Positions 14,770 to 21,185 of a DNA stretch of 21,185 nt are shown in pieces. Where the stretch lies: assembly GCA_905193995.1 (NCBI GenBank), contig CAJJQT010000006.1, forward strand, positions 1 through 21,185, read 5' to 3'. The stretch is from an uncultured Porphyromonadaceae bacterium (GTDB lineage: Bacteria > Bacteroidota > Bacteroidia > Bacteroidales > Muribaculaceae). The notes below the pieces were generated by a model. That model had not been told where the DNA came from. It made no database searches and saw nothing but the letters and a program-made list of their open reading frames with translations. Position numbers and translations under genes: made by a program. Every line of letters begins with the position of its first letter. Within the stretch, counting starts at the first letter, position 1.

Positions 14770-16094
14770 ATGCGTGACTTTATTGCGGCGGTTTCCTTCT
14801 CGTAGCCGGGCTTCTCGAGCAGCGCGAACATATTGCGCTTGTATGCCTCGACGCCGGGCTGGTTGAACGGGTTCACGCCGAGGATGTAGCCGCTGATGCC
14901 GCAGGCAGCCTCGAAGAAGTAGATTAGCTGGCCGAGGTAAACCTCCCTGATGGCCGGCAGGGTGACGAGCATGTTGGGCACGCCGCCGTCGACATGAGCG
15001 ATGCGGGTGCCGAGCTCGGCCATCTTGTTAACTTCGTCGACGCGCTTGCCGGCGATGTAGTTGAGGCCGTCGAGGTTGTCGGCGTCGGTGGGGATGACCA
15101 CCTTGTGGTCGGGCGCGGCCACGGAGATGACTGTCTCGAATATCGAGCGCTCGCCCTCCTGGATCCACTGGCCCATCGAATGCAGGTCGGTGGTATCGTC
15201 GACAGCTGCGGGGAAGATGCCCTTGTGGTCCTTGCCCTCGCTCTCGCCGTAGAGCTGTTTCCACCACTCGCCGAAGAAGTGCAGACGCGGGTTGAAGTTG
15301 ACCAGGATCTCGATCTTCTTGCCGGCGCGGTACAGGGCGTTGCGGGTCATGGCGTAGGTGATGGCCGAGCGGTCAGAGCCGTCGAGCGTGCCTTTTTCCA
15401 TCTGGCGTGCGCCTTCGACGAGCGCCTTGATGTCGTAACCGGCCACTGCGATGGGCAGCAGTCCTACCGGTGTCAGAACCGAGAATCGGCCGCCGACGTT
15501 GTCGGCGATCACGAAGGTCTTGTAGCCCTCGGTGTCGGCCAGCGTGCGCAGGGCGCCGCGCTTGGCGTCGGTGATGGCCACGATGAGCTTGCCGGCTGCC
15601 TGGCGGCCTACCTGGGCCTCGAGCTGCTCCTTGAGCAGGCGGAAGGCGATGGCGGGCTCGGTGGTGGTGCCGCTCTTGGATATCACGATGATGCCGAAGC
15701 GCTTGCCCTGCAGATACTGCTGCAGGTCATAGAGATAGTCCTCGCCGATGTTCTGGCCGGCGAAGAGCACTTCGGGATTGCCTTTTTCTGTCAGACCTAA
15801 CGAGTTGCCGAGGGCCGAGATCACGGCCTTGGCACCCAGGTAGCTGCCGCCGATGCCGATGCAGACCACCACGTCGCAGTCGCGTCGCAGCGATGCCGCC
15901 GTAGCCACGATGTCGTCGAGAAGTGCCTCGGTAGTGTCGGTGGGAAGCTTGACCCAGCCTAAGAAATCGTTACCTAAACCACTGCCGTCCTGAATCTTGC
16001 GCAGGCCGTCGTTCGCCTCTCCGGAGAGGGCGTCAATGGCGTTTTGAGACACCGTCGACAAAACGTCTTTAATATTTACTTGAATCTTTTCCAT
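14766..16094 (-). CDS. pgi: Glucose-6-phosphate isomerase
   Basis: This 442-residue enzyme interconverts glucose-6-phosphate and fructose-6-phosphate in glycolysis, and feeds fructose-6-phosphate to amino-sugar synthesis. It is the short bacterial type (about 440-450 residues, like Bacillus), not the 550-residue proteobacterial one. Seen: [11 protein letters not shown] (80-90), phosphate-binding [19 protein letters not shown], the catalytic glutamate region [26 protein letters not shown], and the C-terminal [12 protein letters not shown] with the catalytic lysine. It is first in a six-gene minus-strand operon and has a recognisable promoter -7 element upstream. The ATG at 16094 lies in an AT-rich palindrome; no Shine-Dalgarno is seen. 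Confidence 0.97.
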   Translation of the reverse strand: MEKIQVNIKDVLSTVSQNAIDALSGEANDGLRKIQDGSGLGNDFLGWVKLPTDTTEALLDDIVATAASLRRDCDVVVCIGIGGSYLGAKAVISALGNSLGLTEKGNPEVLFAGQNIGEDYLYDLQQYLQGKRFGIIVISKSGTTTEPAIAFRLLKEQLEAQVGRQAAGKLIVAITDAKRGALRTLADTEGYKTFVIADNVGGRFSVLTPVGLLPIAVAGYDIKALVEGARQMEKGTLDGSDRSAITYAMTRNALYRAGKKIEILVNFNPRLHFFGEWWKQLYGESEGKDHKGIFPAAVDDTTDLHSMGQWIQEGERSIFETVISVAAPDHKVVIPTDADNLDGLNYIAGKRVDEVNKMAELGTRIAHVDGGVPNMLVTLPAIREVYLGQLIYFFEAACGISGYILGVNPFNQPGVEAYKRNMFALLEKPGYEKETAAIKSRI

Positions 16095-16106
16095 TTAAAT
16101 TTAAAT
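16093..16106. repeat. AT-only palindrome covering the pgi start codon
   Basis: ATTTAAATTTAAAT is a perfect 14-bp palindrome whose last two bases belong to the pgi ATG. With transcription predicted to begin near 16110, it makes up most of the leader. It could act as an operator or simply keep the ribosome site unstructured; nothing in the sequence decides this. Confidence 0.7.
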
Positions 16107-16113
16107 GTTTCCG

Positions 16114-16121
16114 CAAAGTTA
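16114..16121 (-). promoter_or_regulatory. Promoter -7 element for the pgi operon
   Basis: On the minus strand TAACTTTG matches the Bacteroidota -7 consensus TAnnTTTG exactly, 19 bp ahead of the pgi ATG. A good TTTG at -33 is not visible; the expected place is occupied by a T-rich run (16139-16145). The predicted leader is about 16 nt. All six genes down to 9999 may depend on this promoter since no other is evident. Confidence 0.65.
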
Positions 16122-16170
16122 CAAATTTCCGCGGTAATAAAAAAACGCAATTCCCTCCTTTTGGTTTAAA

Positions 16171-16189
16171 AAATTAGCCTCGGAGAGGC
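16171..16189 (-). terminator. Small hairpin with T run, second terminator of the amidase operon
   Basis: Read on the minus strand, GCCTC-TCC-GAGGC is followed by TAATTTTTT. The stem is only 5 bp, but the T run is good. It lies downstream of the larger hairpin at 16206-16235, so the two would act in tandem after the amidase gene. They precede the pgi promoter on the same strand. Confidence 0.6.
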
Positions 16190-16202
16190 GCGGGGCTGAC
16201 AG

Positions 16203-16235
16203 AAAGCGGGGCCGGCTCGGATGAGTCGGCCCCGC
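16203..16235 (-). terminator. Strong hairpin terminator after the secreted amidase gene
   Basis: A 13-bp stem (16206-16218 with 16223-16235, including one G-U pair when read as RNA of the plus strand) closes a 4-nt loop. On the minus strand it is followed by a weak T tract (TTTCT). It begins 24 bp after the amidase stop codon. The stem is clear; the weak tract may explain the second hairpin just beyond. Confidence 0.75.
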
Positions 16236-16258
16236 GGGGTATCAGGCTATGATGCGGA

Positions 16259-19200
16259 TCAGCGGACGATCACCTTGGCGGTAGTCGTGCCGCTTACGCG
16301 TACGTAGATGCCAGGGGTGAGACTGTCGGCAGCTACGCGGATACCCTGAAGGTTGTAATATACGGCGTCGGTGTCGGCGGCTGCGTCGGCAGCGTCGATT
16401 TCCTCGACTGACGATTCGCCGGCCATGAAGCTAGCGGCGGGGGCCGGGGTGGTAACCACGGGCGATGCGCCGGTGAGGGCGTATTCGCGGTAGCCCTGCT
16501 CGCGCAGATAGGCGTGGAGGTTGCCGGCGTAGTCGAATTCGAGGTTAGCCCAGATGTGGCTCTCTACGGGGATGCTGTAGAGGAAGGTCAGAGCGGGCTT
16601 GCCGTCAGTCCACTTCACTGAGTAGATGCCGATGCCGCTGCGGTAAGATACGGCGAGGGTCGAACCGTCGACGCTCAGGGCGATACCGGTGGTGCTGTGG
16701 CCCACGGATTCGGCGATGCTTTCATCGGCCGAGGTGAGGGCTACAGAGGATTCGCCGGTGACATTGGCGATGAAGGCGAATGCCGGGCAGGCGGCCTGGT
16801 TGTTGCCGAGCTCGCGGATCTGTGCGGCGAAGACGCCGTCGCCCCATGCGCAGAGATCGACATTCTGGTTGGCCATCAGGTTCTTGTAGCCAAGCGACGT
16901 GGGAGCTTCGTTGATCACCCAGCCTGTGCCGAGATGATAGCGGACGATCGAGTTTTCGGTCTCGCCCTTGCCGTTGAGGCCTTCGTGGTCTTCGGAGAAT
17001 GCGATCACATAGGTATCGTCATCGGGATTGACGAATGCGAAGCCTGCGTTGCCGCCGCCGAGGTTGGCGCCATTGTAGAGGAAGTGGCCGCCACCCTGCT
17101 TCTCACCTGCGAAGAGTGAGAAGGGTTCGGCTGTCGGGTCGATCGGGTCAATTGCAACGATGCCGTAGCCGGCGTCGCCCCATGTCGAGAAGACAGCCTT
17201 GCCCTGGCGTTCGCGGCCGCGGAAGGGATTCGACTGGTTGGCTTTGCCATTGGAGCCGTTTTCGCCGCCGAACATCTTGTGGCCCTTGAAGAGGCGGTCG
17301 CCCACCTTTTCGCCTGCCGGGTTGTAGATATCGATGCCCTGGTTGTTGCCGTGGCCTACGGCGGTGTAGCCGAACGAAGGCTGCTCGGGATCAGTGATGG
17401 TGATGACACCGCCGCGGACGGTCAGGCCGCTGTTCTCCTTCTTGACTACGCCTGCATGCGAGATGCTGTTGGACGTAACCTTGACTGCCCACGAATACTT
17501 CACACCGGACTGAAGTTCGGCCTTGGTGACGTTGACGGTGTTCTCACCCTTGACGACTGCACCGACGGGGATCGTGATCACTTCGCCTTCGCCCTCGGCG
17601 GGAGTCAGGACGATGTCGGCTGCGGGAGCGTCGCCGGTGACGCTGAAGGTAATCTCATAGAGGTCCTGCTTCTCTTCGGCGGTGAGGCTGTAGGCATATT
17701 CGCGCTGTGCTACGGGCTGCTCGACGTTCTTGGTGGTAAGCTTGGTGATCTTGCCGCCGCGCAGCAGGTAGAAGTTGATCCAGCCTGAGGTGACGTTGCC
17801 GCTGACTTCGTCGCGGACAACCTCGACTTCGGCGCCTGCGGCAGCCTGAGCTGTTTCCACGGGAGCGAATTCGCCGTCCATCTTGATTGTGGCCGTGCTG
17901 ACGCCCTGGAAGTCATTGCCCAGGTTGAGGAGCTGCAGACCGGTGACGTTGGTACCGTCGCTCACGGGCGAGACGATGTACGACGCGCCGGCATACTTGA
18001 AGATGCCCGAGCGGCCGTCGATGCCCTTGAGCAGGTCGCCTGCTACAGGAGCATCCTGCAGGTGGCCGCCCATATTCCATTCGTACACGCCCTTGACGGG
18101 GTCAACGAGAAGTGCGAAGTCGTTGTCGAAAGGCGAGGCGAGGATATTCATCGAGGCGTCGCACTGGCCGAGAGCCACACGCGGGGCAGCCGTCTGATTA
18201 TCCACGGGAGCCTGGAGCTCGCCGTCGATCACACGGAATGTAGCGGACCGGATGTCGTGGTTGGGAGCCGTGATGGTAGGCATGAGAGCCACGGCCACGC
18301 CGTCGGTCGATGTGCCCGAGAAAGCGAAGCGTGAGGGATATGCGCGGTACCACAGGCCTGCGCTCTGGGTCGACATCCACTTTTCGGGGTTGCCTGCGGG
18401 CAGGCCAGCCTCGTCGTTGGCCCACTTGTAGATGTAGAATGTGCCGCGGCCGGCGTCGCCGTCCTGGATTTCGCTCGAAGAGTTCTGGTTCTTGGTGGCG
18501 TTGCATGCCAGCAGCACGCCGTCGGCGGTCACCTGGATGTCGCTGATGGCTGCGATGGAGCCTTCGGCGCCCTCGGTCGATACGGTGGCCACGACTTCCT
18601 TCTTGGCCAGGTCATAGACCAGGACGGTGGCCTTCACCTGCTCGTCGGCGGGAATTGAGGCGGCAAACGTCATGGGCTTGTCAAAGGCAAGGATGTACAT
18701 CTTGCCGCCGCGGACGATGGCACGGCGGACAATAAGACCGTCGAGAGCCGGAATGGCCTCGTCGACGTATTCGCTCTTTACGACATACTCGCCGGCGGGA
18801 GCGACGGCTCCGTTGCCGGCGTACGGGTCGGGATAGTTGGCGAACGTTTCCTTCGGGGCCTCATAGTTGACGGCCTCCATGAAAGCCTTCGGATAGGCGG
18901 TGGCGCCCGCCTTCACCTCGACTTCGATGGGGTCAATGGCCTTGTAGTCGGGATGCGAGAGCTCCACGGTGTAGGTGCCGGGCTGGAGGCCCTTGAACAC
19001 GAACGCGCCGTTGTAGAATTCGTCGGTGGTGTATTCGGCGATCTTCTCGGTGCCCTTGTAGAGGACGGCGGTGGCGCCGTTGAGGGGCTTGTAGAGGTCA
19101 TCGGTGCCAGGATTGGGATTGTAGAGCTTGTGGCGGAAGCGCTCGTGCAGGTCGCGCACGATGCCGTAGATCTCACCGGTAGTACCGCGGTTGTCGAATT

Positions 19201-20062
19201 CCCAGTATTCGGCCACGCCGCGGGCATACTGGATGCCTTCGACGAAGTCGACGTCGAAGTTCATGCCGCGGTGACGTGCGGGCTGGTATGTGTGGAAGTA
19301 ACCTTCGACCAGATAGCCGGGCACGTTGTGCTTCATCACGCCCAGATAGCCGAGATAGCCGCGGTCGTTGGGGGTGGGCACATAGTCTTTGCCGCCCATG
19401 AAGTCGATATCGCCGTTGATGTAGACGCTCTTAACCGACCATGCGGCGTGAGGATTGGCGAAGGAGTACTTGGCGGCTGCTTCGGACATCTCCCATGAGC
19501 CGGGCACGTAGACATTTTCCTTGCCGTTGCGGCCGCGGTACATGAACAGATGATAGTTGACCGTCGAGCCTTCGGTTGCTGCGTTCGAGTGGATCGAGAT
19601 GAACTGGTCGAACTCGTTGTCGTCGACTTCGCGGGCGACTTCAGCCAGCGAGCGGTTGTAGAGCTGATAATTCGGACTCGAAGTGGTATTGTTGGCTTCG
19701 TACGGGCCGTTCTTGACGCGGCTCATGACGATGTTCTGCGACAGATCCAGGGCGGCGCCGATTTCCCAGCGTTCGCCGGTCTGGTTGAGGGTGCGGTCGA
19801 ACGGCATACCCATCTCGATAAGAGCCTCGAGCACGCCGAAGCCCTTGATCAGGTTGGTGTTCGACTCGAAGAAGCCGGTCGTATCGGTGTTGGTGGCCGA
19901 ATATTCCGGCTTGCCGATCACCTGCAGGGCGCGGTCGTTGCCGGTCCAGGATCCGTGGCCGGGATTGATGTAGATGCGCAGCTCTTCGGGTGTCTTGGCC
20001 GCGAAAGCTGTGCCGGCGAGGCCCATAAGCACTAACGCCGTTACTAATTTATTTGATTTCAT
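16259..20062 (-). CDS. Large secreted N-acetylmuramoyl-L-alanine amidase-like protein with beta-rich C-terminal region
   Basis: The product has 1267 residues. A signal peptide is clear (about residues 1-21, cleavage near AFA-AK). Residues 28-290 form an Amidase_3-type domain: NPGHGSW with H36, E66 in FFESNTNL, H158 in ISIHSNA, and the catalytic-type E253 in YLVEGYF. All three zinc ligands and the glutamate are thus present, so cleavage of the MurNAc-L-Ala bond in peptidoglycan is plausible. Residues about 296-393 look like a carboxypeptidase-regulatory-like beta domain (GLQPGTYTVELSHPDY). From about 435 to 1205 the chain is beta-rich with propeller-like motifs, apparently interrupted near 785-885 by a fibronectin/Ig-like segment; these parts I cannot name firmly. 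The last 34 residues (YYNLQGIRV...LTPGIYV...) resemble the Por/T9SS-type sorting tail. It follows the propeller protein by 16 bp in one operon. Most of its length is outside the known amidase domain, so the role is likely broader, for example binding at the cell surface. Confidence 0.85.
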   Translation of the reverse strand: MKSNKLVTALVLMGLAGTAFAAKTPEELRIYINPGHGSWTGNDRALQVIGKPEYSATNTDTTGFFESNTNLIKGFGVLEALIEMGMPFDRTLNQTGERWEIGAALDLSQNIVMSRVKNGPYEANNTTSSPNYQLYNRSLAEVAREVDDNEFDQFISIHSNAATEGSTVNYHLFMYRGRNGKENVYVPGSWEMSEAAAKYSFANPHAAWSVKSVYINGDIDFMGGKDYVPTPNDRGYLGYLGVMKHNVPGYLVEGYFHTYQPARHRGMNFDVDFVEGIQYARGVAEYWEFDNRGTTGEIYGIVRDLHERFRHKLYNPNPGTDDLYKPLNGATAVLYKGTEKIAEYTTDEFYNGAFVFKGLQPGTYTVELSHPDYKAIDPIEVEVKAGATAYPKAFMEAVNYEAPKETFANYPDPYAGNGAVAPAGEYVVKSEYVDEAIPALDGLIVRRAIVRGGKMYILAFDKPMTFAASIPADEQVKATVLVYDLAKKEVVATVSTEGAEGSIAAISDIQVTADGVLLACNATKNQNSSSEIQDGDAGRGTFYIYKWANDEAGLPAGNPEKWMSTQSAGLWYRAYPSRFAFSGTSTDGVAVALMPTITAPNHDIRSATFRVIDGELQAPVDNQTAAPRVALGQCDASMNILASPFDNDFALLVDPVKGVYEWNMGGHLQDAPVAGDLLKGIDGRSGIFKYAGASYIVSPVSDGTNVTGLQLLNLGNDFQGVSTATIKMDGEFAPVETAQAAAGAEVEVVRDEVSGNVTSGWINFYLLRGGKITKLTTKNVEQPVAQREYAYSLTAEEKQDLYEITFSVTGDAPAADIVLTPAEGEGEVITIPVGAVVKGENTVNVTKAELQSGVKYSWAVKVTSNSISHAGVVKKENSGLTVRGGVITITDPEQPSFGYTAVGHGNNQGIDIYNPAGEKVGDRLFKGHKMFGGENGSNGKANQSNPFRGRERQGKAVFSTWGDAGYGIVAIDPIDPTAEPFSLFAGEKQGGGHFLYNGANLGGGNAGFAFVNPDDDTYVIAFSEDHEGLNGKGETENSIVRYHLGTGWVINEAPTSLGYKNLMANQNVDLCAWGDGVFAAQIRELGNNQAACPAFAFIANVTGESSVALTSADESIAESVGHSTTGIALSVDGSTLAVSYRSGIGIYSVKWTDGKPALTFLYSIPVESHIWANLEFDYAGNLHAYLREQGYREYALTGASPVVTTPAPAASFMAGESSVEEIDAADAAADTDAVYYNLQGIRVAADSLTPGIYVRVSGTTTAKVIVR

Positions 20063-20078
20063 TGCGATAGTGTGTGGG

Positions 20079-20990
20079 TTATTTAAGATTGATTACATAA
20101 AGTTCGCCTGCGGCGGTAGCGAAGGCGATGCGCGAGCCGTCGGCGCTCACCGTCGGATTGAGAGCGATCACCGAGTCATCGGTCAGGGTCTGGCGGGGGC
20201 CCTGGAGGTCGGAGGCTACGATCGAGGAAGCGGTCACTACCGAGCCGTCGTCGTAGTCTTCAAAACCTACGACAGCGTCGTTGTTGATCCAGCGGGCTCC
20301 GTGGAGGTAACCCAGCGGACGCACGTCGCTGCCGTCGAGGTTGCAGATAAAGCAACCGTGGCGGGCGAGATAATAGACGATCTTGGTGCCGTCGGGCGAC
20401 AGCTGCGGCCACAGGTATGAGCCGCGACCCTGGGGGTCGAGCGTGACGGTCTTGCCGTCAGGCGTGGTGAGCTCAAGATGACCGTAGCGGATGCTGACCA
20501 CGGGCTGCCCTGCGGCGGCCTTAACTTTCTGACCGGCCATGTTGCGGGCGCTGAAGCGGCCGTTGTCGCTCAGCGAGAGTACACCGGCGGGCGAGATGCT
20601 GAACTGCGCGCAGTGGCGGGCGGGTTTCGACAGGCGGCGTGTGTAGCCGTCGGTCAGGTCGACCATCTGCACCGAATAGTAGCGCAGGTGGTTGTCGCGG
20701 GTCTCCGAGGTCTTGAATACGATTGTCGAGCCGTCAGGGCTGAAGGTAAGGTCGTTGGCCATGCCTTGATCAGCTACTTTGGTCGACGCGCCGGTGGCGA
20801 GGTCAACGCGGTAGAGCGCATTGTCGGTGTTGGTCGACAACACGGCGAACGCGCCGTCGGGGCTGATGCGTGGCTTATCCACGGATATGCCGTCGAGGGC
20901 TACCCGCGTCACGGACTCCACTTCAACCACCTGGGCGCCGGCTACGAGGGTAGCCGCACTGAGAACCAGTGTCAAAAGGGCTTTGTTCAT
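20079..20990 (-). CDS. Secreted TolB/WD40-like beta-propeller protein
   Basis: The 303-residue protein begins with a signal peptide (about residues 1-19, AGA-Q cleavage; no lipobox cysteine), so it is exported to the periplasm or beyond. It carries repeated PD40-type blades: RISPDG (41-46), FSPDG (83-87), ISPAG (132-136), LSPDG (197-201) and VSADG (281-285), each followed by a short beta strand such as TIVFKT or KIVYYL. TolB-type propellers bind partner proteins or glycans; no catalytic residues are evident. It is the first gene of an operon with the amidase-like protein, whose own C-terminal half is also propeller-like, hinting at a shared surface or cell-wall job. The ATG at 20990 fits the signal peptide. 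Specific function is unknown. Confidence 0.82.
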   Translation of the reverse strand: MNKALLTLVLSAATLVAGAQVVEVESVTRVALDGISVDKPRISPDGAFAVLSTNTDNALYRVDLATGASTKVADQGMANDLTFSPDGSTIVFKTSETRDNHLRYYSVQMVDLTDGYTRRLSKPARHCAQFSISPAGVLSLSDNGRFSARNMAGQKVKAAAGQPVVSIRYGHLELTTPDGKTVTLDPQGRGSYLWPQLSPDGTKIVYYLARHGCFICNLDGSDVRPLGYLHGARWINNDAVVGFEDYDDGSVVTASSIVASDLQGPRQTLTDDSVIALNPTVSADGSRIAFATAAGELYVINLK

Positions 20991-21017
20991 GATAGATTTA
21001 AGTTAATATTAGGGATT

Positions 21018-21077
21018 AAATAGTTGTCAGAGATCGACGGGTGCCCGACCCGCGCAAAGTGTAGAAAAATAGTTGTC
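21018..21077. repeat. Two direct copies of an 11-mer in the leader of the propeller-amidase operon
   Basis: AAATAGTTGTC occurs at 21018-21028 and again at 21067-21077 (GACAACTATTT when read along the transcript). The copies lie 49 bp apart and flank a small hairpin. Both are within the predicted 5' leader. They could be protein or RNA binding sites; this is inference from repetition only. Confidence 0.75.
21038..21052. promoter_or_regulatory. GC-rich leader hairpin
   Basis: CGGGT-GCCCG-ACCCG forms a 5-bp stem with a 5-nt loop between the two direct 11-mers in the predicted leader of the propeller gene. No T run follows in either direction, so it is not a terminator. It may fold in the mRNA leader. 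Confidence 0.45.
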
Positions 21078-21104
21078 CGGCAAGCATAATGCCGCTCGTT
21101 GCGG

Positions 21105-21135
21105 CAAAGGTAAGCAATTTTTATCAAAAAGCAAC
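21105..21135 (-). promoter_or_regulatory. Bacteroidota-type promoter of the propeller-amidase operon
   Basis: On the minus strand TACCTTTG (21112 to 21105) matches TAnnTTTG exactly. GTTG (21135 to 21132) lies 19 nt upstream as the -33-like element, close to the TTTG consensus and at the right spacing. The predicted start near 21101 gives a leader of about 110 nt before the ATG at 20990. A small GCCGC/GCGGC hairpin (21091-21105) covers the presumed start site. Confidence 0.68.
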
Positions 21136-21185
21136 ACTTTTTTTGAAAAAATAAAGGTCACTAAAGTCTTTATCGCCGACTTTAA

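Larger units (their letters stand above)
16095..16258. other. 164-bp intergenic region between amidase gene and pgi
   Basis: This gap holds, in minus-strand order, the large terminator hairpin, the small hairpin with T run, a T-rich stretch, the pgi -7 element and the AT palindrome. No small ORF or RNA gene is seen. Confidence 0.8.
20991..21185. other. Intergenic region upstream of the propeller gene, to the window edge
   Basis: This AT-rich stretch holds the leader repeats, hairpins and promoter listed separately. At its right end TAAAGTC (21162-21168) and GACTTTAA (21178-21185) form an inverted repeat of 7 bp with a 9-nt spacer, cut by the window edge. That repeat could be a regulator site or part of an upstream gene's terminator. 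No ORF or RNA gene is seen. Confidence 0.7.

Noticed and set aside
1..21185. tRNA, rRNA, CRISPR, transposase or phage genes
   Set aside because: Intergenic gaps are few and short, and none shows tRNA-like cloverleaf, spaced repeats or terminal inverted repeats; no coding region resembles a transposase, integrase or phage protein.

Overview
The window comes from a high-GC Bacteroidota genome, most likely a gut Bacteroidales; a Muribaculaceae- or Alistipes-like lineage is a guess. The evidence is promoter elements of the Bacteroidota TAnnTTTG type, almost no Shine-Dalgarno sequences, an AddA-like helicase-nuclease of the Bacteroidota kind, and a secreted protein ending in a Por/T9SS-like C-terminal tail. 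Coding density is very high. I see no rRNA, tRNA, CRISPR array, insertion sequence, prophage or integron.

Layout, plus strand: (1) the 3' part of a TolC-family outer-membrane efflux gene (2-949), then an LpxA-type acyltransferase gene (985-1773), then an 11-bp tandem repeat and a strong terminator. (2) A three-gene DNA-break-processing operon, addA-like - sbcD - sbcC (1878-9984), whose putative promoter overlaps that terminator and lies almost on the start codon.

Layout, minus strand: (3) six very tightly packed genes read from 16094 down to 9999: pgi, murI, an RsmI-like methyltransferase, a YycJ/WalJ-like metallo-hydrolase, a family 2 glycosyltransferase and a DegT/DnrJ aminotransferase. 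Two junctions are ATGA overlaps and the other gaps are 3-10 bp. This operon converges on sbcC with only 14 bp between the stop codons. (4) A two-gene operon read from 20990 down to 16259: a secreted WD40/TolB-like beta-propeller protein and a 1267-residue secreted N-acetylmuramoyl-L-alanine amidase-like protein. It is driven by a good Bacteroidota promoter with a leader of about 110 nt that carries a repeated 11-mer and a hairpin.

Functionally the window is mostly envelope and housekeeping biology: efflux, lipid A-type acylation, D-glutamate and hexose-phosphate supply, glycan assembly, peptidoglycan cleavage, and DNA end repair. I found no clear undescribed defence or mobile system. The items most worth a second look are the LpxA homologue lacking the usual HQF active-site motif, the secreted propeller plus amidase pair with its structured leader, and the addA-sbcDC operon without an adjacent addB.
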